In this document: in pieces, positions 9,389-17,928 of the stretch
Layout of the letters: the number at the start of each line of letters is the position of its first letter
Numbering within the stretch: position 1 is the first letter of the stretch
NCBI GenBank assembly: GCA_028279375.1
Contig: JANQNW010000004.1
Span: 1-64,000 of the forward strand
Direction of reading: 5' to 3'
Length of the DNA: 64,000 nt
Source of the DNA: Phycisphaerales bacterium
GTDB lineage: Bacteria; Planctomycetota; Phycisphaerae; Phycisphaerales; UBA1924
Notes under the pieces: generated by a model
Told to the model about the DNA's origin: nothing
Seen by the model: only the letters and a program-made list of their open reading frames with translations
Database searches by the model: none
Made by a program: the position numbers and the translations under genes

Positions 9389-9421
9389 GACGGCCGGAGC
9401 CCGTTGAGAGCCCCGGCCGTC
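9389..9421 (-). terminator. Hairpin between convergent genes, terminator-like
   Basis: A 9-bp perfect stem (9389-9397 with 9413-9421). Read on the minus strand it is followed by TCTTTCTC, so it best serves the small gene at 9428-9787; it may also stop leuS transcripts. Confidence 0.5.
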
Positions 9422-9427
9422 GGGCCG

Positions 9428-9787
9428 TCACGCCTTCTTCGCGTTCTTCATCGCGCGTGCGGCCTCGGCCGCCTTGAAGTGCGCCTTCGCGTAACGCTTC
9501 GAGACGCGCGCTATGGTTTCGCGACGGAGGTCGATACGCACGGGTCGCTTGCACCCGCAGTTGCATTCGACGGCGATGAACGGAAGGCAGACGTCAAGGA
9601 CGCGGAACGGGGCGCCGCTGAATCCGGGCACGTCGCGCATCCTCGCCATCGGAACCTCATCGCCGCCGACATCGGACGCGTAGAGGAACGGCGATTCGGT
9701 ATAGACGATCGACATGACGGTGATGTACTGGCCCGGCCGCAGATCTTCTGGCGCAACCGGGCGCACGGTCTTGATCTTGTAAGCCAT
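9428..9787 (-). CDS. Small conserved-looking protein with a CNCGC motif, function unknown
   Basis: 119 residues from the ATG at 9787, chosen because GGAG lies seven bases before it; a longer frame to 9844 exists. It has a beta-rich middle (YITVMSIVYTESPFLYA, then PFRVLDVCLPFIAVECNCGC) and a Lys/Arg/Ala-rich helical C-terminus. The CNCGC cluster, with one more Cys eight to twelve residues earlier, could bind a metal. I recognise no family. The 277 bp upstream contain no gene and I see no motif in them. Confidence 0.6.
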   Translation of the reverse strand: MAYKIKTVRPVAPEDLRPGQYITVMSIVYTESPFLYASDVGGDEVPMARMRDVPGFSGAPFRVLDVCLPFIAVECNCGCKRPVRIDLRRETIARVSKRYAKAHFKAAEAARAMKNAKKA

Positions 9788-10064
9788 GAGATAGCTCCGA
9801 GCTCTCGACAGAGCGCAGGACAATGAAAACGCAGGCGTAGCCATGCGCCGGATCAGTGATCTATTGGAGTGAGGTGGCCGTCGGGATCAGCCCGATCCCG
9901 TGCGCGCATCCATCGCGAAACGCTGGAGGGCGCTGTCGCTTGTGGTATGCCGGATTGATTTCGTCAAAACGCGCATGAGGAATCTCCGAATCGAGGCGGG
10001 ATTATCTGCGCACGAACGCAATCGTCAACTGCTTTCTTCCCAGGTTCTTCAAAATCGCGCGCGG

Positions 10065-10739
10065 TTACGCGCCGCCATCGATCACCATGATCTCATCAAG
10101 CGCCTTGCGCTCGAGCGCCTTCGCCGGCACGACGCAATCTTCCGCTGGATAGCCGACCGGGATCAGCAGGAACGGTCGCTCGTTGTCCGGTCTGTTCAGC
10201 ACCTTGCTCAGGAAGCCCATCGGGCTCGGCGTGTGCGTGAGTGTCGCGAGACCTGCCTGATGCGCTGCGGCCAGCAGCATGCCGCAGGCAAGCCCGACGG
10301 ACTCGTTGATGTAGTACATCTGGCCGCCGTCGTCGCCCTTCGCGAGTTTGAAGACGATGATTAGCCACGGGGCAATCTCGAGGAACTCCTTGTTCTCGTC
10401 GGTGCCGAGCGGCGCGAGGTCGGCGAGCCATTCCGGCGTTGCGCGGCGCGTGTAGAACTCGTGCTCTTCCTTCTCGGCCGCCTCGCGAATCTGGCGCTTG
10501 ATCTCCGGATCCTGCACGCAAACGAATCGCCAGGGCTGCTTGTTGGCGCCGCTGGGCGCCGTCGCGGCCGTCTGGACGAGGCGCTCGATGAGCTCGCGCG
10601 GCACCGGTTTGTCCGAGTACATCCGGACGGTCCGCCGTTTGCGCATCATCTCGTAGAAGCGATCCGCCGCCTCCTGCGCGGGGATTTCGGGGGTGTACGC
10701 CTCGAGCGGCACGTGTGGATGGTCAGTCTGAGCATTCAT
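10065..10739 (-). CDS. Nitroreductase-family flavoprotein
   Basis: 224 residues from the ATG at 10739. The FMN-dependent nitroreductase fold is shown by MRKRRTVRMYSDKPVP near the N-terminus (phosphate-binding Arg residues), TAATAPSGANKQPWRFVCVQ (FMN site), the central helix NESVGLACGMLLAAAHQAGL and the final LLIPVGYPAEDCVVP. It reduces small electrophilic substrates with NAD(P)H; the real substrate cannot be told. The start is set by TATCCT six bases upstream, which implies a leaderless transcript. A longer frame reaches 11063 but crosses the divergent promoter and looks non-coding. Confidence 0.92.
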   Translation of the reverse strand: MNAQTDHPHVPLEAYTPEIPAQEAADRFYEMMRKRRTVRMYSDKPVPRELIERLVQTAATAPSGANKQPWRFVCVQDPEIKRQIREAAEKEEHEFYTRRATPEWLADLAPLGTDENKEFLEIAPWLIIVFKLAKGDDGGQMYYINESVGLACGMLLAAAHQAGLATLTHTPSPMGFLSKVLNRPDNERPFLLIPVGYPAEDCVVPAKALERKALDEIMVIDGGA

Positions 10740-10745
10740 GATCGA

Positions 10746-10751
10746 AGGATA
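10746..10751 (-). promoter_or_regulatory. -10 box of the nitroreductase gene, probable leaderless transcript
   Basis: TATCCT on the minus strand, six bases before the ATG at 10739, with no Shine-Dalgarno sequence. Confidence 0.55.
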
Positions 10752-10826
10752 GCAAGCCCCATCCTGCCGCTGGCCGATGAAGGGAGGACGCCCCGAACCG
10801 CCGGGGCTGTTTCTCCGGGAGTGATC

Positions 10827-11465
10827 ATGATTCGATACGTCACCGCAGCATCTCTGCTCGTTCTCGCCACGATCGGCGCCTGGCTCGGTTATTCGCTCGT
10901 CCGGTCGGATGTCGAATCCCGCATCTACCAGGCGCGCCTCCGGGATCTCGCCTCCGAGAACGCGCAGCTGATCGAGCGCTACAACGAGGCGGTCCGTCAA
11001 ACGGCAGTGACAGAACTCGATGTTCATGACGGCGCGCTCTCGGTGCGCATTCGTGATGCGCAAGGGCAGGAGCAGATTCTCCCGACGCCGTATGACCCGC
11101 GCGGCGAGATCTATGTTGACTACGTGGTCCTCAACGGACGGCTTTGGATTCGGCGCATCTTTGATGAGAACACGGCGCCATCGAAGGCGCTCGTAATCGA
11201 TCCGGCGCTTGCGGGCGTTGACTGGAGCGACTCGTCGTTCGTCGTCGGCAAAGCCGTGTATCGCGCGCTGGGTGAGGGGCGATGGGTGGTCACGGTCACG
11301 GGCGACGGCTCGCTGGGGCTCGCCCGCTGCGATGGTGAACGCTCGTATGAACTGGAACCTGCGCCGCAGGTGCGCGACTTCGAGACGATCGAGCGAGAGA
11401 TCGCCGGCGCCGTGGACGACATCGGAATTGGCGAAGCGCTGCGGGAAGTTGTCGGCGGGAACTAG
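10827..11465 (+). CDS. Membrane-anchored protein of unknown function
   Basis: 212 residues from the ATG at 10827, chosen because GGGAG lies just upstream and the N-terminus then becomes a clean membrane anchor (about residues 5-23). A short helical, possibly coiled stretch follows (SRIYQARLRDLASENAQLIE), then a beta-rich extracytoplasmic part (GEIYVDYVVLNGRLWIRRIF) and an acidic helix at the C-terminus. The plan resembles the small periplasmic DUF-type proteins beside redox enzymes, but I cannot name a family. It is divergent from the nitroreductase gene and convergent with the dehydrogenase gene at 11500. Confidence 0.6.
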   Translation: MIRYVTAASLLVLATIGAWLGYSLVRSDVESRIYQARLRDLASENAQLIERYNEAVRQTAVTELDVHDGALSVRIRDAQGQEQILPTPYDPRGEIYVDYVVLNGRLWIRRIFDENTAPSKALVIDPALAGVDWSDSSFVVGKAVYRALGEGRWVVTVTGDGSLGLARCDGERSYELEPAPQVRDFETIEREIAGAVDDIGIGEALREVVGGN

Positions 11466-11499
11466 GCGTGACGCTGGCGTCTCTCGCCAGTCGCGTCGA

Positions 11500-12585
11500 T
11501 CAGTCGGAGACCTGCATCACGACCTTGATCGCGTCGCCGGATTGCATCAACTCGAATCCACGCGCGAAATCTTCGAGCGGGATTTCGTGCGTGATGATCT
11601 CGTCGAGCTCGACCTTGCCGGCGAGGACGAGGTCCTCCATCTGGTACCACGTCTCGAACATGCGACGGCCATAGATGCCGAGCACCTTCGCGCCCTTGAA
11701 GATGACGTGCTTCGACAGGTTGAACTCCGTCGGCTTGCTGGGCACGCCCAGGAGCGCCGCCGTTCCACCATTGCGAAGCGCTTCGAATCCGGCGTCGATC
11801 GCGGGCTCCGCGCCGGACATCTCGAGGAGCACATCGACGCCCTCGCCGCGCGTGGCTGCGCGGATGGTCTTGAGCATCTCCTCGCGGCTGCCGCGCCCGT
11901 CAAAGGCCTCGTCGGCGCCGAGACGACGGGCGAGTTCGAGCCGTTTCTCGTCGATATCCACCACGAATATGCGGCTTGCCCCGGCAGCGCGCGCGACGGA
12001 GACCGCCATCAGACCGATCGTGCCGACGCCCGTGACGAGCACGGAGCGAGCGCTGACGCCCGCCTCCATCACCGTGTGCACCGCGTTGCCCAGCGGGTCC
12101 ATGACCGCGCCGACTTCGTCCGGAATCGAGTCATGCAGGGGCCAGACGTTCTCCTGCGGCATCAGGAGGTAGTCGGCAAAGCAGCCGTCGCGGTCGATGC
12201 CGATGACTTCCATCTCGCGCGCGATGTGCTCATTGCCTGTGCGCGAGTTGTAGTCAGGGCCGGTGACGATGTGTCCTTCTCCCGAGACGCGATCGCCGGG
12301 CTTGAAGTGTGAGACGCCGGGACCGAGGCGCTCGATGACGCCTGCGAACTCGTGCCCCGTGACGATGCCGATCGGGATGCGTCCTTGCGCCCACTCGTCC
12401 CACTCCCAGATGTGCCTGTCGGTGCCGCAGATGCCCGCCTTGCGCACGCGGATGAGAACCTCGCCGGGACCGGGCTGGCCGCCGCGCGGCAGTTGCCTGG
12501 CGGGGTCGTACGTCAGACCGGGGGCCGGCTCCGACTTCACGAGGCCGCGCATCGTCTTGGTGGCGGAGGAGGTGGGACTCGACAT
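11500..12585 (-). CDS. tdh: Zinc-dependent medium-chain dehydrogenase, probable L-threonine 3-dehydrogenase
   Basis: 361 residues from the ATG at 12585, with GGAG upstream. It has the MDR plan: catalytic zinc site CGTDRHIWEWD near residue 52, GHEFAGVI, an NAD-binding fold with GVGTIGLMAVSVARAAGASRIFVVDIDEKR, and a C-terminal dimer region. CGTDRHIWEWDEWAQGRIP is typical of threonine dehydrogenases, which convert threonine to 2-amino-3-ketobutyrate. The structural-zinc cysteines of many MDR enzymes are not present: the matching loop reads YNSRTGNEHIAR, a point that deserves checking. It could be a related polyol dehydrogenase. No kbl gene is next to it. Confidence 0.8.
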   Translation of the reverse strand: MSSPTSSATKTMRGLVKSEPAPGLTYDPARQLPRGGQPGPGEVLIRVRKAGICGTDRHIWEWDEWAQGRIPIGIVTGHEFAGVIERLGPGVSHFKPGDRVSGEGHIVTGPDYNSRTGNEHIAREMEVIGIDRDGCFADYLLMPQENVWPLHDSIPDEVGAVMDPLGNAVHTVMEAGVSARSVLVTGVGTIGLMAVSVARAAGASRIFVVDIDEKRLELARRLGADEAFDGRGSREEMLKTIRAATRGEGVDVLLEMSGAEPAIDAGFEALRNGGTAALLGVPSKPTEFNLSKHVIFKGAKVLGIYGRRMFETWYQMEDLVLAGKVELDEIITHEIPLEDFARGFELMQSGDAIKVVMQVSD

Positions 12586-12642
12586 GGAATCTCCAGGAGA
12601 AAAAAGCGGTCGTACGGGCCCACCCCGTCGACCGCCGGGAAG

Positions 12643-12715
12643 CACGCCAGGAGGGATTCGAACCCCCAACCCTCGGTTCCGAAGACCGATGCTCTATCCG
12701 TTGAGCTACTGGCGC
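12643..12715 (-). tRNA. tRNA-Arg (anticodon TCG)
   Basis: A full cloverleaf of 73 nt on the minus strand. The acceptor stem is GCGCCAG with CTGGCGT (one G-U pair). The D arm follows, then an anticodon stem TCGGT/ACCGA around the loop CTTCGGA (anticodon TCG). The variable loop is five bases and the T arm has the loop TTCGAAT. The 3' CCA is not encoded (CTT follows the discriminator). It lies between the dehydrogenase gene and glyS. Confidence 0.95.
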
Positions 12716-12727
12716 ATCTGCTGGGGC

Positions 12728-12733
12728 ATTGTA
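12728..12733 (-). promoter_or_regulatory. -10 box of the tRNA-Arg gene
   Basis: TACAAT on the minus strand, 12 bases before the first base of the tRNA. A good -35 at the normal distance is not obvious. Confidence 0.5.
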
Positions 12734-12899
12734 GGGGGTGCGCGGGCGTGCGGTCTCCGGGAGAGGCGTCAAACGAGCGTCTCCTGCGAGCCGCACACGG
12801 CATGGCGCGTCACAAGCGGATAGTCTCCCTCCGATCGGATCGCCGGCCCCCCGTCAGGCGACGAACAGACGATTCCAGCAGTGCGAGACGAATCAGGTC

Positions 12900-14495
12900 A
12901 TGGCACACGCAAGCGCCCCACCAGCCGCGGTCGACGCAGGCAGCAAGTCGATGGATGAGATCATGTCCCTCTGCAAGCGCCGAGGGTTCATCTTCCCCGC
13001 CTCCGAGATCTACGGCGGCATCAACGGCTTCTGGGACTACGGCCCCCTCGGCGCCCAACTCAAGAAGAATCTGAAGGACGCCTGGTGGCAGGACTGCGTG
13101 CTCACGCCGCCGATTGGTCCGGATGGCGACGAGGTGCAGATCGTCCCTGTGGACTCGTGCATCATTCAGAATCCGAAAGTGTGGGAGGCGAGCGGGCATG
13201 TCGCGGGATTCAACGACCCGATGGTGGACTGCCGCGAGTCCAAGAGTCGCTATCGCGCGGACCACGTGCAGGTGCTGCGTCCTTCAGGCGATGGCCATCT
13301 GATGTTCGCGTATGTCGAGGGGGACGCCGAGACGGCGTCGAAGGCGCGCAAGGCCGTCGACAAGTATCTCTCGAAGAACGCCGACGCAGGCGACTACACA
13401 CCGGTCGAGCTCACGTCGATCGCGGTCGCCGATCTTGCGCGCGTCGTCGGGCCGCACGCCAAGGACAAGGGCACGCTCACGGAGCCCCGCGCCTTCAACC
13501 TGATGTTCAAGACATACGTCGGGGCCCTGGCGACGGAGGACGACATCGCATACCTGCGTCCGGAGACGGCGCAGGGGATCTTCGCCAACTACAAGAACGT
13601 CGTCGATACAACGCGGGTCAAGATGCCGTTCGGCATCGCCCAGGTCGGCAAGGCTTTCCGCAACGAGGTCACGCCGCGAAACTTCACGTTCCGCTCGCGC
13701 GAGTTCGAGCAGATGGAGATCGAGTTCTTCTGCCACGCCGAGGAGGCGCAGAAGTGGTACACGTTCTGGCGCGACTGGCGGATGGCGTGGTGGCGCTCCA
13801 TCGGCCTCGGCTCGGACAATCTCATATTGCGCGAGCATGACGCTGACGAGCTTGCCCATTACGCGAAGGAAGGCGCCGGCACGAGCGATATCGAGTATCG
13901 ATTCCCGTTCACGGCGCCGGGCTACGGCGAACTCGAGGGCATTGCTGATCGGTCCAATTTCGATCTCAAGCAGCACGCTGAGCACTCCGGCGCCAAGCTC
14001 GAGTACTTCGACACCGAGCGCGGCGAGCTCGCCAAGAACGGGCAGCCCAAGGGCGAGCGCTACCTGCCGAACGTGATCGAGCCCTCCGCCGGCGCCGATC
14101 GAGGGGCGCTCGCGATTCTCTGCGAGGCGTTCACGCCGGATCCGGAGCGGCCGAGCAAGGTCTTCATGCGATTCCATCCGCGCATGGCGCCCATCAAGGC
14201 GGCCGTCTTTCCGCTCGTCAACAAGGACGGGATGCCGGAGGTCGCAGGCACGCTCGCGCGTGCGCTGAAGCGCCATTTCGGAAACGTCGAGTTCGACGCC
14301 AAGCAGAACATCGGCAAGCGCTACGCGCGCATGGACGAGGCCGGTTGCCCCTTCTGCTTCACGATCGACGGCGACACGCTCAACGATCAGACAGTGACCG
14401 TGCGCGATCGCGACACGCTCGATCAGCAGCGCATCAATATCGATCAGGTCGCAGGTTTCCTGCGCGAGAAGCTCGGGCTCGAAGAACGGGATTAA
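12900..14495 (+). CDS. glyS: Glycyl-tRNA synthetase, single-chain (alpha2) type
   Basis: 531 residues from the ATG at 12900. This is the class II synthetase of the eukaryotic/archaeal/Firmicute alpha2 type, not the alpha2-beta2 type. The N-terminal MSLCKRRGFIFPASEIYGG, the DPMVDCRESKSRYRADH segment, RPETAQGIFANYKNVV, the motif 2 FRNEVTPRNFTFRSREFEQM and the motif 3 PSAGADRGALAIL are all present. The C-terminal anticodon-binding domain follows. A longer frame from 12738 overlaps the tRNA promoter region and looks non-coding. The ribosome site is weak. Confidence 0.96.
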   Translation: MAHASAPPAAVDAGSKSMDEIMSLCKRRGFIFPASEIYGGINGFWDYGPLGAQLKKNLKDAWWQDCVLTPPIGPDGDEVQIVPVDSCIIQNPKVWEASGHVAGFNDPMVDCRESKSRYRADHVQVLRPSGDGHLMFAYVEGDAETASKARKAVDKYLSKNADAGDYTPVELTSIAVADLARVVGPHAKDKGTLTEPRAFNLMFKTYVGALATEDDIAYLRPETAQGIFANYKNVVDTTRVKMPFGIAQVGKAFRNEVTPRNFTFRSREFEQMEIEFFCHAEEAQKWYTFWRDWRMAWWRSIGLGSDNLILREHDADELAHYAKEGAGTSDIEYRFPFTAPGYGELEGIADRSNFDLKQHAEHSGAKLEYFDTERGELAKNGQPKGERYLPNVIEPSAGADRGALAILCEAFTPDPERPSKVFMRFHPRMAPIKAAVFPLVNKDGMPEVAGTLARALKRHFGNVEFDAKQNIGKRYARMDEAGCPFCFTIDGDTLNDQTVTVRDRDTLDQQRINIDQVAGFLREKLGLEERD

Positions 14496-14517
14496 CGATC
14501 TCGACCAGGGGCGGCGC

Positions 14518-14793
14518 CTACTCGTCTGCGTCGATATCGCGCTCGCCCGTCTTGTGAAACGCGAGGCGCGATTCGGCGTAACGCTGCGGCGAGATGTTCA
14601 GATCCGGCTCCTCGCCCTCGACATGCATCTGATGAAGGCGCGTGAGAAACGGCACGCACCATTGGCATCCCGTGCCGGCGTCGAGGCACTCGCTGATGAG
14701 CGATGCGACCGGCGGGTCCTCTCGCTTCAGATAGTTGCGGATCTTCCGCAGCGAGACGCGATAGCACAGACACACCTGGTCGTCGGGATCCAT
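14518..14793 (-). CDS. BFD-like [2Fe-2S] protein
   Basis: 91 residues. Four cysteines in the bacterioferritin-associated-ferredoxin pattern: C8 and C10 (CLC), then C43 and C46 (CQWC). They frame a helix-turn-helix of about 32 residues. The BFD fold binds a [2Fe-2S] cluster and usually passes electrons or releases iron from ferritin. No bacterioferritin gene is in the window, so the partner is unknown. It has a TATCCT box six bases before the ATG and no Shine-Dalgarno sequence. It is divergent from aroC, with only 47 bp between start codons. Confidence 0.82.
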   Translation of the reverse strand: MDPDDQVCLCYRVSLRKIRNYLKREDPPVASLISECLDAGTGCQWCVPFLTRLHQMHVEGEEPDLNISPQRYAESRLAFHKTGERDIDADE

Positions 14794-14799
14794 GCGTCA

Positions 14800-14805
14800 A
14801 GGATA
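14800..14805 (-). promoter_or_regulatory. -10 box of the BFD-like gene, probable leaderless transcript
   Basis: TATCCT on the minus strand, six bases before the ATG at 14793. Confidence 0.55.
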
Positions 14806-14828
14806 GGGCGACGAGAGCCCTGCGCGGG

Positions 14829-14834
14829 TATCGT
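14829..14834 (+). promoter_or_regulatory. -10 box of aroC, probable leaderless transcript
   Basis: TATCGT, six bases before the aroC ATG at 14841. The two divergent -10 boxes (this one and the BFD-like gene's) are 23 bp apart, so each -35 region must lie in or near the other gene's start. Confidence 0.5.
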
Positions 14835-14840
14835 GAGCCC

Positions 14841-16040
14841 ATGGCCACCCTGACTTATCACACAGCCGGCGAGTCTCATGGCCCGGCGCTCATCGCGCTC
14901 GTGCAAGGCATGCCCGCCGGCGTGGACATCGACGAGGACGGCATCAACGACGAGCTTCGTCGACGGCAGGGGGGCTACGGACGTGGCGGGCGCCAGCGCA
15001 TCGAGACCGACGTCCTTGAGTTCCTCACAGGCGTCCGGCTTGGTCGAGCGACCGGTGCGCCGATCACGATGCGCGTGGCGAACAAGGACTCGCGCCTCGA
15101 CGATCTGGAAAGGACCCCGCCGGTCTATCGCCCGCGACCAGGCCACGCCGATCTCGCCGGGAGCGTGAAGTGGCTCACAACCGATTGTCGCGAGACGCTC
15201 GAGCGAGCCTCCGCCCGGGAGACGGCAGCCCGCACCGCGGCCTGCGCGCTCACCCGATCGATGCTCGCGTTCTTCGGCATCGAGGTCTTTGGGTTCGTCC
15301 GACGGATTCACGATGGCGTCTGGAACGGAGACGTCATGGAATCCAGCGTGGACTCGCTTCGCGCGCGGCGCGACGAAAGCGAGGTGTACTGCCCTGACGA
15401 AAGCGCTTCGCAGGCCATGATCGATTCGATCCGGCAGGCGAAGATCGACAAGGACACCGTCGGCGGCCTCGTGGAGGCGCATGTCTTCGGCTGTCCCATC
15501 GGGCTCGGGTCCTGCATGGACTGGCGGGAGAAGCTCGATTCGAGGCTCGCCGCGGCCGTGATGGGCATCCAGGCGTTCAAGGCCGTTGAGATCGGTCTAG
15601 GCAAGGAGTGCGCTGAGCGTACGGGCTCGCAGGTCCACGACCCGATCCGATTCGACCCGAAGCTTCGGGAGACGCCTCGTCTCGGATTCACGCGTGACAC
15701 GAACAACGCCGGCGGCCTCGAGGGCGGGATGACCAACGCCGAGCCGGTCGTCGTCCGGGGCACGATGAAGCCGATCTCGACGCTCCTGCAGGGCCTCCCA
15801 AGCGTGAATCTGAACACCAAGGAGGCGGAGCAGAGCGCGTACGAGCGATCGGATATCTGTGCGGTCTCCGCGGCCTCAGTCGTGATGGAGAATGTCGTCG
15901 CCTTCGAGATCGCCCGCGCAATGCGAGAGAAATTCGGCGGCGACTCGCTCCTCGAGATGAAGACCAACTACGACGCCTACCTCGAACTGGCCGGCGGGCT
16001 CCCCCTCGAGCCGCCCACGATGACCATCGCAGACGCCTGA
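14841..16040 (+). CDS. aroC: Chorismate synthase
   Basis: 399 residues, the longer AroC form. It makes chorismate from EPSP using reduced FMN without net redox change, the last common step of the shikimate route. GESHGPALIALVQGMPAG near the start, GRGGRQRIETDVLEF, RPRPGHADLAGSVKW and NNAGGLEGGMTNAEPVVVR near the end are the family motifs. It feeds aromatic amino acids; the menaquinone enzyme MqnE at 29723 also belongs to a chorismate-derived route. The start is fixed by the AroC homology and the nearby -10 box. Confidence 0.97.
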   Translation: MATLTYHTAGESHGPALIALVQGMPAGVDIDEDGINDELRRRQGGYGRGGRQRIETDVLEFLTGVRLGRATGAPITMRVANKDSRLDDLERTPPVYRPRPGHADLAGSVKWLTTDCRETLERASARETAARTAACALTRSMLAFFGIEVFGFVRRIHDGVWNGDVMESSVDSLRARRDESEVYCPDESASQAMIDSIRQAKIDKDTVGGLVEAHVFGCPIGLGSCMDWREKLDSRLAAAVMGIQAFKAVEIGLGKECAERTGSQVHDPIRFDPKLRETPRLGFTRDTNNAGGLEGGMTNAEPVVVRGTMKPISTLLQGLPSVNLNTKEAEQSAYERSDICAVSAASVVMENVVAFEIARAMREKFGGDSLLEMKTNYDAYLELAGGLPLEPPTMTIADA

Positions 16041-16083
16041 GGCGCTTTCGGCCGGGCCCGGCGAGGCGTAGGATGGGCGGCCT

Positions 16084-17412
16084 ATGACCGCCCAGTTCAT
16101 CGTCAGCGCAACCGTGATCCTGATCGTGATCCACCTGATCTTGGTCAGCGTCGCCTATCTGGTGTACGCCGAGCGCAAGGTGTCCGCGTACATCCAGGAC
16201 CGCATCGGCCCCAATCGCGTGGGCTTCGACTTCGGTCTGCCGGCCCTGCAGAAGCTCTTCCGGGGCTTCGGGTTCTGGGGTCTCGGTCAGCCCCTCGCGG
16301 ACGGCATCAAGTTCCTGTTGAAGGAAGACTACAAGCCGCGCGGCGCTGATCCGGCGCTCTTCACGTTCGCGCCTATCGCGGTGATCATCCCGGCGCTCAT
16401 TGGCTGGGCCGTGATTCCCTGGGGGGGCTACTGGGTCACGCCTGAGTTCTCGTTGCCCTTCTTCGGAACGATCGAGTCGGAGAAGGTGCTCGTCGGCGCC
16501 GCGAACATCAATATCGGCGTCGTTTATCTCCTCGCGGTTGCGTCGCTGGGTGTCTACGGCGTCGCGCTCGGCGGCTGGGCTTCAAACAACAAGTACTCGT
16601 TCCTCGGCGGATTGCGCGCGACCGCCGGCATGATCAGCTATGAGATCCCGATGGGGCTCTCGCTCCTTGCGATTCTCCTCGTCGCCGGCACCGTCGTGCC
16701 GCAGCGGTTGATTGAGATTCAGGTGCAGGACGGCTGGTTTGTCGTCGCGCAACCACTTGCGGCGCTTCTGTTTCTTGTTTGCATGCTCGCGGAAGCGAAT
16801 CGGGCGCCCTTTGACAATGCGGAAGCGGAGCAGGAGCTCGTCGGTGGATTCCACACCGAATACTCGTCGATGCGCTTCGCGCTGTACTTCCTCGCCGAAT
16901 ATGGCCATCTCCTGACAAGCGCCGCCTTCCTGGCGCTTGTCTTCCTGGGCGGCTATCACCTGCCCTTCATCGCTCTGACTGATCCCGCGGCGACCGGGCT
17001 GCTGGCGATGCTCACGAAGTTCACCGTGTTCTTCGCGAAGGCGATCGGCATCGTGCTCTTTGCGATCGTCATCCGCTGGACCGTCCCGCGCATTCGCTGG
17101 GACCAGGTCATGAAGCTCGCGTGGAACGATCTGATCCCCGTGTCGATCGTGCTCGTCGTGCTGACCTCGGCGATGGTCTACCAGGGCTGGACCGCCTGGT
17201 GGCAGCTGCTGGTCATGAACGCCGCGCTCGGGTTCGTCGTCATGGCGATCCAGCCGGTGCTCCCGAAGCAGAGGCTCAATCGTCGCGTGCCACTGCGCGG
17301 CTCGAGATTCAGCCCGCTGGAGGGTGAAGTCGTGCAGGCGGCCGCCTCGCCGACGCACGCGGCTGACGACCTCGGCGCCGTGCCCCAGGAGCGCGAGACG
17401 GTCGGCGTCTGA
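16084..17412 (+). CDS. nuoH: NADH-quinone oxidoreductase subunit H
   Basis: 442 residues with eight or nine hydrophobic segments. NuoH is the membrane subunit of complex I that helps form the quinone chamber. The loop AERKVSAYIQDRIGPNRVG and the acidic PFDNAEAEQELVGGFHTEYS segment are the hallmarks. About 45 extra, mostly hydrophilic residues follow the last helix. No other nuo gene lies in the window: it stands between aroC and ruvX. A TAGGAT box lies nine bases upstream of the ATG. Confidence 0.95.
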   Translation: MTAQFIVSATVILIVIHLILVSVAYLVYAERKVSAYIQDRIGPNRVGFDFGLPALQKLFRGFGFWGLGQPLADGIKFLLKEDYKPRGADPALFTFAPIAVIIPALIGWAVIPWGGYWVTPEFSLPFFGTIESEKVLVGAANINIGVVYLLAVASLGVYGVALGGWASNNKYSFLGGLRATAGMISYEIPMGLSLLAILLVAGTVVPQRLIEIQVQDGWFVVAQPLAALLFLVCMLAEANRAPFDNAEAEQELVGGFHTEYSSMRFALYFLAEYGHLLTSAAFLALVFLGGYHLPFIALTDPAATGLLAMLTKFTVFFAKAIGIVLFAIVIRWTVPRIRWDQVMKLAWNDLIPVSIVLVVLTSAMVYQGWTAWWQLLVMNAALGFVVMAIQPVLPKQRLNRRVPLRGSRFSPLEGEVVQAAASPTHAADDLGAVPQERETVGV

Positions 17413-17421
17413 ATCGCGCCG

Positions 17422-17841
17422 ATGCGTTTCCTCGCGATCGATCTGGGCGACAAGAGAACGGGGCTTGCGATCGGTGACGACGAGACGGGGCTTGCCTCGC
17501 CCGTGAGCGTCATCGAGAAGCCGGCGGCGCCCGGCGACGAACTCCTGCGTGCAATCGCCGGCGTCATCGACGAATACGGCGCCGACGAACTCGTGCTCGG
17601 GCTCCCGCTCAATATGGACGGCACAGAGGGGCCGCGCGCCAGGATCGTCCGAGATTTCGGCGAGCGTCTCGGCGAGGACACCGGGCTGCCAGTGCGACTG
17701 CACGACGAACGCCTGACGTCCGCGGCCGCCGACGAGCGGATGGCCCGCACCGGCCTGACGCACGGTCAGAAGAAGCAGCGACGGGACGCCCTGGCGGCTG
17801 CCGAGATTCTCCGGGATTTCTTGCTCTCCGGAGACGATTGA
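17422..17841 (+). CDS. ruvX: Holliday junction resolvase-like protein RuvX/YqgF
   Basis: 139 residues, the usual length. RNase H-like fold with AIDLGDKRTGLAIGD at the N-terminus (first catalytic Asp), ELVLGLPLNMDGTEG in the middle, and DERLTSAAADERM toward the end. In other bacteria it acts in 16S rRNA 5' processing and may resolve junctions. It starts nine bases after nuoH, so it is probably expressed with it. Confidence 0.93.
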   Translation: MRFLAIDLGDKRTGLAIGDDETGLASPVSVIEKPAAPGDELLRAIAGVIDEYGADELVLGLPLNMDGTEGPRARIVRDFGERLGEDTGLPVRLHDERLTSAAADERMARTGLTHGQKKQRRDALAAAEILRDFLLSGDD

Positions 17842-17928
17842 GCGGGATCGCTGAAACGCGCCAAGGATTGAGTCATAGAACCAACGGCGCCGATGATTGA
17901 AGTTTCCGCCCTGCGCACGAGGAGACGC

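Noticed and set aside
9788-10064. A hidden gene in the 277-bp gap before the nitroreductase gene
   Set aside because: The only open frames are short, without a ribosome site or known pattern.
12643-12715. Selenocysteine or suppressor tRNA
   Set aside because: The anticodon is TCG, the loop has seven bases and the arms have normal lengths, so it is an ordinary tRNA-Arg.
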